Source of the DNA: Meghimatium bilineatum
Taxonomy: Eukaryota > Mollusca > Gastropoda > Stylommatophora > Philomycidae
NCBI GenBank assembly: GCA_034231615.1
Contig: CM067309.1
Location: 43,644,181-43,708,180, forward strand
Direction of reading: 5' to 3'
DNA length: 64,000 nt
The translations under genes and the position numbers were made by a program. The notes beneath the pieces are model-generated. The model was not told the origin of the DNA. It saw only the letters and a list, made by a program, of their open reading frames with translations, and made no database searches. Within the stretch, counting starts at the first letter, position 1, and each line of letters begins with the position of its first letter. Positions 23,741 through 37,100 of this stretch are shown piece after piece.

Positions 23741-24895
23741 ATTGGTTAACTATAACAACTAAACTGGTTTGCCATGCTTGTGTCCTCTGCGTCCTCCTTT
23801 GTGGCGGCGAGACATGAGCGACATGTGTGTACCGAGAGAAACGACTGGACAACTTTCTTATACAGTGTCTGCGTTCAGTTCTTGAAGTCTGGTGGCAGGT
23901 CAGGATCACTAGCATTAGTGTATTGGTAGGAGCAGACAATACCACAGTGTTTGTGTACGCTCGATCTCGGATGACTGGGACACACTGGGTGGATAAGGGA
24001 GGGCAGAATGCGAAGGATCTGCTTTCGGAAGACTTGCTGTCTGGGATGTGATCTCGAGGTCGCCCTCTACTTTGATGAAAAGACGTAAGGCAAGAGTTGT
24101 ATAGAGAAAATTGAGAGATTGATGACAGTTGGTTTAAGGGATGCACGCCTGTGAATATATGCGATGGCACACGATGATGCAAGTAAGTCTGTTGTTCCTT
24201 GTACATACTATGAAAGACTCTTTGTGGCACATCTTGGTTTTATGGGTCAGCGTAGATTATATGTCCAATAGCACAACAATATTACTGCCATCGTGAAAGA
24301 CAAAAGGGTGCCTGCTATAACCCTAATAGTATGAAGGAATTCATCAAAATAATATATTTCAACATATATCATGTCCATTTATATGCATGTGATGTTTTTA
24401 AAATAATAAAAAGTATTGCTTGTTAATTCAGTTTTCACTTGTACGCGCTGACAAGTTCACGTCGTCAACTTCTTCTTGAATATGATGTGTATGAGTTAAA
24501 TAAAGTAAAAACTTGTTTGTGAAGTTCCCAGTAGCGTAGCGAAAGGGGGGGGGCGGAGGTGCGAACAGCCCCGGGCGGCATCATCGGGAGGGAGGCAAAT
24601 TTATTTCCGTCCAGTCTTTCACAATCACTGACATATTTCTTTTAATGTCTTTCAGAGGCGAATACGGTGCATAGGGCAGAAACCAGTGCTCTCCAGTTTT
24701 GACACATTGCTTCATGCAAAATATTGTATGTATGTTTAACTTGATCTAGTTTTATGAGAAATTTTATGCCAGTTTAGATGATCAGACAGTTCATGTAACT
24801 ATTGTAACGAGAGTGTGTATTTTTATAATTCCATTTGTTTGCTGTTTTTTAACCATAGCCATTCTTAGCAGATAGATTTTAATTTTTCATGTTGT
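23741..24895. other. unassigned spacer
   Basis: Open frames on both strands (up to 165 codons at 23733-24230, -) have no domain. A G run lies at 24545-24553. Nothing else recognised. Confidence 0.45.
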
Positions 24896-25505
24896 GACAT
24901 GATTCTTCTGCTTCTTCTTCTCCGTGCGTCACAGCACTTTTAGATTCTGTCAGTCATCTAAAAGGGTATGAACTCAGTGTCCCAGTCAGTTGCTGATTAC
25001 GCGTACTTCTAATATTTCCAGACAGTGACCACTTTCTCCCATCACCTCTAGTCCCTCCCATTTTACCATTCTCTTAATATGTACATTGTCTAGTTCGACC
25101 TCCTCCTCGTCTTCTTGTAGGGTTTCCACGACTGTACTAATCAATGCATTCCTGTCTCTTCATATCTCGGTGCCGTTCACCAAGGCTTTACAAGCCAAAA
25201 CATCAGCTCTTTCGTTTCCCCTGACTCCAGCATGACCTGGACAGTAGATCCATGTAATGCTCTGCTCTTGTTAAGAAGAGTGACCAATTCAGTTCTGATC
25301 ATACATTTTTCTATCTTGCGCAGCATACTTTGAGAGTCCGATAAAATCTCTGAGTCTGTCGGTAGTTAAGTCGTCAGGCAAGTGAGAGCTGCTGTCACCT
25401 CTTCTATTTCCATCCTCATACTCGATTTTGTAGCATGATACGCCATACGCAACTGTCTTCTCAATTAATTTCTTGACATTTTGGTAGGTCACGAAACCTC
25501 TATCT
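24896..25505 (-). mobile_element. family D LINE fragment (RNase H and C-terminus)
   Basis: The - strand gives TYQNVKKLIEKTVAYGVSCY (25492-25289), then in another frame SITWIYCPGHAGVRGNERAD (about 25255-25195), the last-aspartate motif of RNase H, then a C-terminal stretch to GAAGAAGAAGC at 24910. Frames are broken. A second copy of the same family lies at 25860-28300. Confidence 0.75.
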
Positions 25506-25509
25506 GTCT

Positions 25510-25855
25510 ATACACCGTGTCCCCCGTTTGCCCTGCGGCGTCAGGGATGGAAGAGTTCTCTGGAGATGGCGCTGCTTGTAAGCTTGCTCCTGTGACTTAT
25601 ATGATTTCTGGGATCCATCTTTTACATGGTCTGCCTCTGGCTTTATAACCGTTATGTCTATGTGTCATGGCCATTTGTGGCATGCTATATGTCGGTAGTC
25701 TGGAAGCGTGTGAAAACCACTTGATCTGTTGTCTTTTGATGTGTTCCAATACTGGTATTTTTTTGGTTATCTGTCGGATGTTATCGTTTATAATTCTTCT
25801 TCTTGATTCTTGATTAGAAACTGGCTTCACAGCACGCGGGACATTCCCATAAGTG
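25510..25855 (-). mobile_element. family I LINE 3' end
   Basis: Frame 25830-25597 reads IPVLEHIKRQQIKWFSHASR, then RHNGYKARGRPCKRWIPEI, a LINE RT C-terminus (H..R..IKW...A.R, then GRP..RW). The 3' end on the + strand, GGCGTCAGGGATGGAAGAGT, preceded by CTATCTGTCTATACAC, matches 28765-28830, where the same tail has grown into a long tetranucleotide tract. Confidence 0.75.
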
Positions 25856-25859
25856 CTCC

Positions 25860-26005
25860 GCCCTCCGCTCCAGCAGCCACCCCAGTGTATGTAGACTCAT
25901 AATTCCGGTCAGGTGCTGATTGTGTGAATTTCGGGACTTTCCAAAAAATTTACTTTTCCTTCCCTCACCTCTAGATACTCCCATTTCTAACATTCTCTGT
26001 ATAGT
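25860..26005 (-). mobile_element. family D LINE, C-terminal part (split)
   Basis: CCTCACCTCTAGATACTCCC, ATTTCTAACATTCTCTGTAT is the counterpart of 25035-25085 in the other family D copy. It is separated from the rest of its element (26930 onwards) by the family A insertion. Confidence 0.65.
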
Positions 26006-26929
26006 TAGTTAGTTAGTTAGTTAGTCGTTGGATCATCGTCATTGCACTCCGGACAAGTCCATAGGTGCTCAGATCTTTCCTTGAGTGTATCCGCCATTAC
26101 ACGTTGACTGACAGTCCCAGTACGTTGTTGATTGACCATCATTTTTTTCGCCCACGAAAACTCTCCTTTCTAGCGACACCACATTTCAAACCAAGTTCCT
26201 TTATTCTAATCATGAAACAAGAGTCATCGTCACGTGTACAGTCATTTGTTCGTGCGTTTTCACGTAGGGCATTCAAAATGTCTGCCCGATCCATCGCTCC
26301 ATCAACAGCCGCAGTAGCAGCGTGGGAGGCCAACCTATCTACTCTTTCATTACCCCGGACTCCCGCGTGTCCCGGCACAAAAATAAAAGTCACTGTACGC
26401 ACACAGGAATTATTCACTGTATCCAGCCACTGTTCTCGAACGTATCCCGTCTGAACTTTCACAATCATGTTCATGGAGTCACTGAGGATACAGGCATGCT
26501 CGCAGACAGTCTGTGAGCAGACCCATTGCAAAGCTTTGGTCACCGCCAGAATCTCTATTGTCTAGCTGCTTGTCGTCTGAACGAATGCATCACTTTCCTC
26601 TCTGATAGTCTCCCCCCACCTTTGAACCGTGAAAGCCCAGGAACTCCTGATGTGTCTCTCAACCGACCCATCTGTATATATATAACTATATCACCTTCCC
26701 TGGAATGCTCACTGATCAGAGCGAGCACCTCCGACTCGATCACTGTCGGACACCATTCCCTTCACTCTCTATTGAGTGTTATTACTCCTTCGAAGGCTGT
26801 TGGGTAATCCGAGGGTGCCAGACTCCATTCGGCACCAGGTAGTACATCCTCCAATCTGCAGACACTGTGTATAACGTCCTCTGCGCGCCCCATCCACGAC
26901 TTTCCTCTCTTTAGTCGACTTCCTGTATG
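26006..26929 (-). mobile_element. family A LINE inserted into family D
   Basis: The 3' end is (TTAG)5 on the + strand at about 26006-26025, the longest TAAC tail of this family here. Coding on the - strand: cysteine module, FGLKCGVARKESFRGRKK, then an RNase H stretch open for 134 residues (26543-26139: ILSDSMNMIVKVQTGYVREQ, FVPGHAGVRGNERVDRLA). Farther 5' are YIQMGR (in place of YTDGS) and LKRGKSWMGRAEDV. Short flanking CTGTAT words on both sides may be the target duplication. Confidence 0.8.
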
Positions 26930-27200
26930 TGTACGCACATACAACCTCATTGACATCATCTGCATCTTGAAATGAATTTATTACTGCCTTCATTAAGTCT
27001 GCTTTATCTCTTCTCAGCAATGTGCCATCTATCGCCGCATTGCCTGCCAATAAGTCGGCTCTTTCGTTTCCTCTGACTCCAGCATGACCAGGGCAGTATA
27101 TCCATGTAATGCTCTGGACAACTGAGTTGTTCAGTAAGTCCCTCTATTCTTTTCTTAGTATGAACTTTTCTATCTTCCGCAACATGCTTCGATAGTCTGT
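26930..27200 (-). mobile_element. family D LINE, RNase H part (split)
   Basis: The - strand reads LTGNAAIDG-like AGNAAIDGTLLRRDKADLMK, AVINSFQDADDVNEVVCAYT. Just upstream, in another frame, is the GHAGVRGNERAD counterpart (CATGACCAGGGCAGTATATC at 27085). It continues the fragment at 25860-26005 across the family A insertion. Confidence 0.75.
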
Positions 27201-27214
27201 GAGTTATCGTTTCT

Positions 27215-27555
27215 AATTCTGTCTCTTAATGACACTCCGAGTATTCTTCGTAGACATGCCATTTCTGTTTTCACTATTTTTCTTTTGTCTTGTGCTGTCA
27301 TTGTCCAGATTTGGCACTGGTAGCATAGTGATGGAATAATAATGGTCTTGTATAATGCAACTTAGTGTCTATGTTTACATTTTTGTTCTTGAAAATACCT
27401 GTCATCTGTCCTAGGATCTGGTATGTTTTGTTGCAACTATTTTGTATCTCTTTACTGGTTTTCCCTTCACTCAATATAATGTTTCCTAAGTAAGTGAACT
27501 CATTTACCTGTTTAAGGTGTTTATCATCGATGGATACACGAAACCTCAACCACAC
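27215..27555 (-). mobile_element. LINE RT fragment inside family D
   Basis: An 85-residue - frame reads RVSIDDKHLKQVNEFTYLGN, IILSEGKTSKEIQNSCN, the conserved post-catalytic RT segment (F.YLG..I...G....EI). It interrupts the family D order between its RT tail and RNase H, so it is a nested fragment of another LINE. Confidence 0.75.
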
Positions 27556-28300
27556 CTATATGTTTTCGTGTTACTGAGCCGTATGTGTAAATTATTTTAT
27601 CTTGTGGCTTCGAGTGATGCAGTATGAGTTCTTGGATCATTTCCTCTGTTTTGTTGGCAGCCCAATCGCCGTACTCTCTTCCTGTCTGCATCACAACTGT
27701 TGTCAATAACTTTCTATCATTCCTAAATGTCACCCATTCATAACTTTTTCCCACTTCATCCAGCTCGCAAACTCTGAGTAGGGTATATTCTGCTTCTGCC
27801 ATCCAAGACCTTCATCTCTTGATATGCCTTCCTTTTGTGTTGTCTGGAGGTTGGTGTAAGAGGTGATGATCATTATTGTCGACCTTAAATTATTCTTTAA
27901 CCCGAGTTATTTTATGCCTTGCTTTGATGCTCGGTGGGTATAGGAGAAACCTCATGACAGCTATAGGCGTATCTCTTGTGCATCCTAGGACAGCTCTCAG
28001 GGCCTCATTTTGAACTCTCTCCAGTCTATCCACCTGTGTTTGCGACAGTGTTAGTAAACCTAAACCATAGTCCAACACAGATAATACCGCTGCCTGCATC
28101 ATCTAAAAAAAGGGTTCGTTGCGGCCTCTGCAGATGCCATGATTTTGATTGTTTTAAGCCAGTAGTCTGCAATATCTTTCAGGAAGTTGTAAATCATTAC
28201 ATCGGGTCCTGGTGCACCATCTGATGTTTATGGTCTCCTTTATATCCTTCAACGAGACCAGTTCCTCATCAACGACATCGTTTTGATGTTTTCACTTTTA
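27556..28300 (-). mobile_element. family D LINE, RT region
   Basis: The - strand gives an RT entry motif near 28240-28200 (APGPDVM, in the place of GPDG). Next is the RT tail (28102-27890: SVLDYGLGLLTLSQTQVDRL, RVQNEALRAVLGCTRDTPIA). Then 27802-27524: YTLLRVCELDEVGKSYEWVT, GREYGDWAANKTEEMIQELI, and IIYTYGSVTRKH, where the first RNase H aspartate is Tyr (TYGS instead of TDGS). Broken and internally deleted. Confidence 0.78.
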
Positions 28301-28618
28301 TCTGCAGTATTGTGACTTATTATGACTTCACTTTTTTTTTACTGTGTATGTATTTATTATGCTGTTACGGCTACCAAATTAAATTTATATAGCTTAAACA
28401 CGATTTAGATTTAGACAGAGTAAAGCATGCAACATAGCGTAACATTTTTTATTGTAATGTTGCAAACACTATACACATTACAATTATCAATGACAAATCA
28501 CAAACCCCACACCCACAACTGTACAGCCACGGTAGATTTGGTCAAGAAAAAACCCAGCTGTGGCATCACTGTTCGTCAAGTAAAATTAACCAGATTTTTC
28601 AATAAAACATGCCCATAT

Positions 28619-29230
<612 letters not shown>

Positions 29231-29935
29231 GTCTTGGACGTATACCGCGCAGAGGTTCTACTAACACTGCTTTATGTTGCGTCATCCTGGACTGTCTATG
29301 CGAGACACGCTCGACAGCTTAACTCTTTTCATCTTCGGTGCCTACGAAACCTCATGGGAGTACGTTGGCAGGATCGTGTACCAGATACGGAAATTCTTCA
29401 GAAGTCCTGTATGCAAAGCATCCATGCAATGCTGAGTAGGTCCCAACTCCACTGGACTGGGCACATCGTCCGTATGCCAGACAAGCGCCCTCCAAAAAGA
29501 TTATTCTATGGGGAGTTGTGCGAACGTAAACATTCAAGTGGAGAGCAGAAAAAGCGCTACAAGGATCACATAAAAAGCTCTCTCAAGCACTGCAGCATCG
29601 ATCCTAGCTCCTGGGAGACTATATCACTTGATCGCTCAGGGATCACTACAAGGATCACATAAAAAGCTCTCTCAAGCACTGCAGCATCGATCCTAGCTCC
29701 TGGGAGACTACAGCACTTGATCGCTCAGCCTGGCACACCCAGATCACTGCTGGCATCACGAAATTTGAAAAAGAAAGAACACTGCGGGCAATCAACAAGC
29801 GCAAAGACAAATCCGAAAATTCTCCTACCCCGAACTTTCAGCACTCCTGCATGCACTGCAATATTACTTTCTGTTCACCAATCGGACTCATCGGGCATCG
29901 ACGAAATCACAAACCAAATTATTTAATTTCCAATT
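29231..29935 (+). mobile_element. family C LINE, C-terminal part
   Basis: Frame 29234-29662 reads EVLLTLLYVASSWTVYARHA, FHLRCLRNLMGVRWQDRVPD, SQLHWTGHIVRMPDKRPPKR, the RT C-terminal region. A second frame gives the family's terminal finger CMHCNITFCSPIGLIGHRRN (two Cys, two His). An 89-base tandem duplication (29561-29649 and 29650-29738, starting AAGGATCACATAAAAAGCTC or nearly so) lies inside the coding part and breaks the frame. 5'-truncated. Confidence 0.85.
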
Positions 29936-30242
29936 TTAATTATTATTTTTGTTCATCGCATTTAATGTTTTTCGCTAGAGAGATGTCTCAGAAATTTCCA
30001 AAAACGCATAGTCTCTATGTGTCATACATGATTTCTTTCTTATGCAAGTTTTATGAAGATACTGCTTTAAGGTTTCTACTTGAAGGCTTTGAATAGTTCC
30101 GAGGGAAAACGCAATGCCAATATGCTTGGAACCAAGCAGAACTACAGAAGATGGTTTAATACACCATTCACTGCCTTAGGGTCTCCTCCCCGTGGAATTT
30201 TCTGTCGGTGTTTACTCCATTTTCTAAATATCAATCAATCAA

Positions 30243-30303
30243 TAAACCCGTAACCATTCAGGGTCGTAGGGGTACCCCATTGGATGCCTCAGCGCACAGA
30301 ATT
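30243..30303. repeat. dispersed repeat 'CAGGGTCGTAG', short copy
   Basis: CCCGTAACCATTCAGGGTCG, TAGGGGTACCCCATTGGATG, like 1217 and 60346. Confidence 0.55.
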
Positions 30304-30484
30304 TCTCTAAATATATGTATTTTTAAATACCCAGTATCTGTTGTTTTTTCTCTGCTTATGTTGTAACTCATCGCATAATTGAATGACGATAAGTTTTTAG
30401 GCCATGTCTTGTTTGGTCGCTTGATATGCAATAATATTATGACATCTCTGAATATCTGCAACTCCTTCAATCTACATTCTTCAT

Positions 30485-30700
30485 GGTCGTGTATACCTCA
30501 CCATCGGAGGTCATCATCATGAGGTGCCGTCTCTGCAACGAAGGTTGGTTGTAACAGGCATCCAACATCCCGATCGCTTGTCTTGGTGGTGCACTCTGCT
30601 AGAATGTAACCTGTCCTCGCGATATTACTCTCACACTTGTTATCTCTGTCTTCCTCTTGCTCGCCTCCCCTCCATAAGATTTACGTTTATATTTAAATTG
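30485..30700 (-). mobile_element. family F LINE 3' end
   Basis: The - strand encodes LAECTTKTSDR followed by LQPTFVAE, the C-terminal signature of family F (compare AECTTKTRDRECW at 45550). It is about 65-70% alike with 63236-63430 over 200 bases. Frame broken. Confidence 0.65.
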
Positions 30701-30957
30701 TTTTTTTTCCCGATGTATTTGTTACTAGGGAGTTCTTTTTTAAAGATAGAAAAAGCAGACCAGTGAGAAGCGTGTATTCTAGGTTTGTTTATTTCGTAAA
30801 ATACCTCTTTTCATGGATGCTGCGTAGTGTGGTAAGATAATATGTTGTTTCAATAGACAACACGGTTTCTGAACTAATAACAAAATTAGGCAGACAACCT
30901 CAAGTTGTTGGAAAAACAACTAACGGGTTGTATCCCTTGATTGCCGAGAGACTGATA

Positions 30958-30970
30958 TCCAAGATGGCGC
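30958..30970 (+). promoter_or_regulatory. YY1-like word over the APPBP2 start codon
   Basis: CCAAGATGGCGCG contains AAGATGGCG, the core of the YY1 binding site. In animal genes this site often sits over the initiator ATG, just downstream of TATA-less transcription starts. The context (A at -3 is absent; AAG before ATG, G at +4) is an acceptable start. No TATA box is evident in the 150 bases upstream. Function is inferred. Confidence 0.45.
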
Positions 30971-31104
30971 GAGCAACAGAACTGGAATGGGCTCCGGAGT
31001 CATTGTACAATACAGCCATTTCAGCTGTTGTGATGCGTTTTGTACAGTATAAGAATGAACTTAGGAATCTTACTGATGATGTATTATTTGACGTGTACTA
31101 TAAG
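30964..31104 (+). CDS. APPBP2: APPBP2 exon 1 (coding part)
   Basis: 47 codons from ATG, ending DVLFDVYYK before GTAAAG (phase 0). The motif ELEW.PE.LYNTAISAVV is nearly identical to the vertebrate N-terminus. This is the region that contacts elongin/CUL2 in related receptors. Reading is open for a few codons upstream but without an earlier ATG. Confidence 0.95.
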
Positions 31105-34100
31105 GTAAAGTATTGGGATGAAAATATGGAGAGTGAATCGTTTAGGTTCACCTTTTCTGTCTGGTCTCTAGCTCTAACTCTTAGTTAAAAAGTAACAAAG
31201 TAGTAAGTCAAGTACTGAAGTAGTTATAGTAGTCTGGAGACTGTGATTGTCTAGTTTTAACTTATCAGTAAATTTAGGTCTAACTGTAGTGTGGGTAGTC
31301 TATATAGCCAACAATACTGGCGCCTAGCTAGTCAATATTGATTGTGATGTATGTATTGAGTATAAAATTTATAAATAAATAATTTAAACTTAATAAGTAA
31401 GTATATTATAATAATTAAAACATCATAACCTCGAGTTCTTGAGATTCATAGTAATCATATAGTCACTAAGTAGTATGTTAAGTCAGTCACGTTTGTGTGT
31501 AGTCTAGTGTACTGTATAGTTGTGTGTACATTGTACTTTGGTCTACCTCAAGTTGAGGCTCAACTGACTGACACAATAACAAATAAGGGTAAATATTTGG
31601 TTATGTCCACCACTGCGCTATAAATAGCACACGGTTTTAGTGTTTACATTTTTAACTAGCGGATGTCACATATTTCCGCACAAAACCAATCAAATGTAAT
31701 AGTGAATGTCATGACGCCACATAGTCCCGATATAAACTGGTTTTTTTTGTGTTGAATACATTATTTTACGCAGTGCTTTGTTATCGCCGTATTTGCTATC
31801 CTGTATTCAACGTCTTAGCACCCTTCAATTTGATTAGTATTACACGGGAATCCATAGTTGGCTAATTAAAAATGTAAACAGTGTTATGTTAAGTGAAACA
31901 TTTACCATATTCATCATTCGGCATACCCATCATTCCGTGAAATCACAATAAATCTGTGAGCATATCTAGCGATACCAATGTTTTTTTCGCACAAATAGCA
32001 CACATTTATCTCCACCAGTATGCAAATTAATCAAATAACTGCTAACTAAGATCATATCTCGCAGAGCTGACCATTTTTTCTGCCCATGTTTGTCCACTAG
32101 TATATTGCCATAGTCACCTGGAACTAGTTTTTCTGCCTGCTTTCCCGCCATCAATTTGCGCATGCGCATTTGGATCAATTCTTGATGCAAACTAAAGATT
32201 TATTTGTTTTGCAATAAATAAAAAAATAATTAGCAACTTTACAATAAATTGTTTTAGTATTAAGCATCATTAGCGCAGTGGTATTACTGACTCTGTATAC
32301 AGAGTCAGTGCAACAACAATGGACTTCGTCTGTTACAAACTTGTGGCGAACATGACCTCCTCATTACCACCACCATATTTCAACTCCCAATCCGAAACCG
32401 GACCTCCTGGATGCACCCTCGATCAAAACACTGGCATCTTATAGATTATATAATTGTAAGAAGAAAGGACCGCCAAGATGTTCGAGTGACAAAATCCATG
32501 TGCGGTGCAGACTGCTGGACTGACCATCGTCTTATTGTGTCAAAACTAAGAATTCGCATACAGCCTGCCAGACGCCCACAAGGATGCAAAGCAAAGAAAC
32601 GTATAGACGTCAGAAAGTTATCAAATGTAAACACACAACAATCCCTAGCCTCTACTCTGGATGAATGTCTGAAATCTGCACAACTAGAGCAAGATGTAGA
32701 TATGAACTGGACATATCTGAGCAAGCAAATTTACGACACTGCTACTGAGGAACTAGGTCATTCTATCAAAAAACAAAATGACTGGTTTGATGAGAATGAT
32801 AATAAAATCAAAGAAATGTTGGACGAAAAACACCACCTTTTCAAAGCATACTTAAATGATCCAAAATCAATGTCTAAAAAAGAAGCACTCAATTGCAAAC
32901 GGAAAATAATTCAAAATAAACTACGCCATATGAGGGACTCATGGCTGAATAAGAAAGCAGATGAGATACAAAGATTTGCAGACACAAACGATTTAAGAAA
33001 CTTCTATGATGCGCTTAAAATGTTATATGGCCCAACCTCATCAGGATCTTTTCCACTTCTCAATGCAAATGAAACACAACTAATCGTAGAAAAAGATAAA
33101 ATCCTGCAGAGTTGGTAGAACACTTTGAGCATATTTTGAATAACCCATCATCAATAAATGAAGAGGCTATCAACCAACTACCATAGGTTCCTCTCAATGA
33201 AATGCTAGGTGACATCCCTACTTTGGAGGAAACTCGTAAAGCAGTTCATCAGCTTTCTAGTGGAAAAGCACCTGGCTCCGACTCAATACCAATCAAAATA
33301 TACAAATATGGTGGGAAAAATCTTATTGAGAAACTTCACATAATTTTCCAACAGTCATGGATAAGCGAAAAAATTCCACAAAATTTTAAGGATGCTACAA
33401 TTATACACCTGTATAAACATAAAGGGAACCGCCAGTCCTGTAACAACCATCGTGGTATCTCTCTACTGTCCATTGCTGGAAAGATATTTGCCAGAATCCT
33501 TTTGAACCGTCTTACATCTCATCTAAATGAAGGACTACTACCCGAAAGCCAAGGTGGTTTCAGAAAAGAACGTGGAACAACTGATATGATCTTTGCTGAA
33601 AGACAGCTTCAAGAAAAATGTCAAGAACAACACTGTGACCTGTACACAGCATTCATAGACTTGACAAAAGCATTTGACACAGTAAGTAGAGAGGGTCTGT
33701 GGAAGATTCTGGCAAAGTATGGATGTCCACAGAAATTTATCTCAATGGTGCAGCAATTGCATGATGGAATGCAAGCTAGAGTTCAGGATGATGGAGAGTT
33801 ATATGAAACCTTTCCTGTCTCAAATGGAGTAAAACAAGGATGTGTATTAGCACCTACCCTATTTAGCATCATGTTCTCTGCTATGTTGAATGATGCTTTC
33901 AGAGATCTAGACCTGGGAGTAAACATCACCTATCGCATAGACGGAAAATTGTTCAACAATCGGCGGCATCGAGCAAAAACCAAAGTTGAATCACACACAA
34001 TCAGGGATCTTCTATTTGCTGATGACTGTGCCCTAAATGCCAACTCTGAGGCTGATCTACAATGTATTATAGACAGATTCTCCAAAGCCTGTACCAACTT

Positions 34101-37100
34101 TGGGCTTACCATTAACACAGAGAAAACAGAAGTTAAACCAGCACTTGGCAAAAGCTATCTCGAGCCCTGCATAAAGGTAAATAGTATAGCACTGAAAGTT
34201 GTGAATGGATTCACATATCTAGGCAGTACATTATCACAAAATGCCAACGTTGATGATGAAGTGTATACAAGGATCGCCAAAGCAAGCAGTACTTTCGGCA
34301 GATTGTACGCAAATGTTTGGCATTTACCTTCATACTAAGCTGAAAGTTTACAGAGCAGTCGTACTTCCAGTGCTGCTATACGCAAGTGAAACATGGACTG
34401 TGTATAGACGTCATGTGAAAAACTTAATCATTTTCATACAAATTGTCTCAGAAAAGTTATGAACATCAGATGGCAAGACAAGATTCCAGATACCACTGTC
34501 CTTGATAGAGCTGGTATCCCGAGCATTGACACGATCCTGATGCAGACACAGATTCGTTGGTTATGATATTTGGTGCATATGCCAAACCATCGTCTGCCAA
34601 AGATACTTCTCTATGGTGAGCTAGAGAAGGGTATACGATCTCAAGGTGGCCAAAGGAAGCGCTACAAGGACTCGTTAAAGGACTCGTTAAAGGACTCACT
34701 GAAAGCCATTGAAATAGACCACGATACATGGGAAGAACTTGCACAAAATAGATCTACATGGCGTTCTAAAATAAAAAAGAGCGCATCAACTTGTGAAAAG
34801 AAGAGAAATGCAGCAGCTCAAAAGCGGAGAGCAGCTAGAAAGTCACGGATAGACCAAGATCCGTCTACAGTCGTTATTCCATGTCCAAACTGTCCAAGGA
34901 CATTTACAGCTCGAATAGGGCTCATTAGCCATCTACGAACTCATAATCAAGGACATAACTAAAATTGAATTTTCAAAAGTGGATGTAACAAATGGTCATC
35001 ATCACTTGTGATGGACGAACAACATAAAACAACATATAATCATATCACCTTCCCTGGAATTCACACCGATCAGAGAGAGTACCTCCGACTCCACCACTGT
35101 CAGACACCAATCCCTGCATTCTCTATTGAGTGTTATTATTACTTTGAAGACTGTTTTACAATCTATTGGCGCCTAACTCCATTCTGCACCAGGTATAACA
35201 TCCTCCAATCTGCATATACTCTGTATAATATCCTCTGCATGCCCCATCCATGACATTCCTCTCTTAAGTCGACTGCCTTTCACTTTGAGAATTTCAGAGT
35301 GTAGAGGATGTTCTTTATCAGCGGTGATTTGTAGGTAGTCCAGCGCCCTGCAGGTTTGTATTCTTTGTTTTGCAGTTGGGCAATCCAGTAAGTATCACAT
35401 AGCTCGTGCCGATGTATCTCTCGTACGCCCCAAAATGATTTGCATTACCTCATTCTGGATTCTATCCAATCTGTCTGTTTTGAGTCTGACTCAGTGTTAG
35501 ATTCGCCAGTGTTTACCAACCCCACCACCAATCCCTGCTACAGCAAAAATAGCAGCCTCTGTTCACATTGAGCAGCAGCCATAACTTTCATCGCCACAAG
35601 ACCTTTATAAGCCTTTACAATTATATGGTCAACATGATCTTTGAAACTCAGACTTCGGTCCAACATGACCCTCAAGTACTTCATTGTGCTGGTTCTCTCG
35701 CGGACATCCCCTCTCAAAGTAACTGATGGTATGGATGTGTTAACTATGTAATTTTCTAAGGAAAGCCATGTTATCGATGCCTTTGATGGATTAACAAAAG
35801 CTCCAGAATTACAGCACCACTGCCCTATACGATCAAGCTCCCTATGAAAATTCCTGACAATCTTTTCTCTATCTCTGCCCTGCCTATAAACGAAGATGTC
35901 ATCAGCATAGGACATAGTTCTCCCCAGTCCTGTATACTGACAGCTCGTAATTTGAACTGTATACACATTAAATAACACTGCGGACAAAGATGACCCTTGT
36001 GTTAGTCTGGGCTTATGACTGTTGGTGCTGAAGACCACCTTCCACACTTAGAACAACCTGTCTCTGAAAAAGTGCAGAGACAATCCATCTAACTTACTTG
36101 GAGTTGCAGCATTGGTCATCAAGAAATCCAAGGGCACTCTGTTATAAGCATCTTCCAGGTCTATTGCAGCAGCGCATGTCTCCATTTGTGCATCAAAACT
36201 TTTGAATACTTCTTGTGCGAATTCTTGCCTGTCTCCTGTTCAAGTCTTTGATCTAATTACTGCTGTAATGGCATGATTTGTTATCTAACCTCATCTAGTT
36301 CTCTGATTTTCTCCATCAACCCTCCGGAGTTGGCCTTGTGCTGGACTAGATCACAAGACATGTCTGTGCTGGAATAATGTCCTTTTAACAGGGTCTGCCT
36401 CTTCATTTTGACTAGATCTGCCTGACTCTGTGTTGACTCCTACATCATGATACTCACAGTCTGTACCAACTGCCACATCTATTGTTCTAATTCCTAATTC
36501 TCCGATTTGCCTCAATGGTGTAAATTCTATTTCTATTTCTCTTAGCTCTGCCCTCTAACTGTGCCCTCTTGTACCACTATTTTTACTGTGTTCTTAATTT
36601 TTGTTCACCACTCAATTCACATTGGGACATATCCTCTTGTATATTCTATGTTTGCTAGAAGTATATGCTGGGGGACAACATGACTCCTTTGGTCTGTCTA
36701 ATTTGCTCTGCCCAATGGAGGCATAGGCCTTCTCTGCCATCTAGCTGAATAGGTTGTGGGTCCCGTATTTATTTCTGGGCTGTGTTACACTTTTCACTTG
36801 TCGAAACCAGCTGAAATAATGGACTATTTCCTGTTCCTGCACTCAGTCGTTTATGTGGCTTGCGAATAGCTTTTTTCTGTTGGCAGTTTCTAGCCAAATG
36901 TCCTTGCTGGTTGCAGCTTCAGCAAACAGTGTACTCGACCCTCCTCATATATTTCTGGTGATTTCTCCCGCCAGGTTGGCTACCCCTAACTGTATCCGTG
37001 ACAGGCAATTGGCTCATTTCTTCTTTCGAACATCGGTCTCCACTACCGATTCCTCTGCATCTCTGGTAGTGGCAGTATGATATTCTCCTTCCTTCAATCC

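Noticed and set aside
23733-24230. 165-codon frame on the - strand
   Set aside because: No domain, and an overlapping frame on the other strand is equally open. Its left end lies against a LINE fragment.
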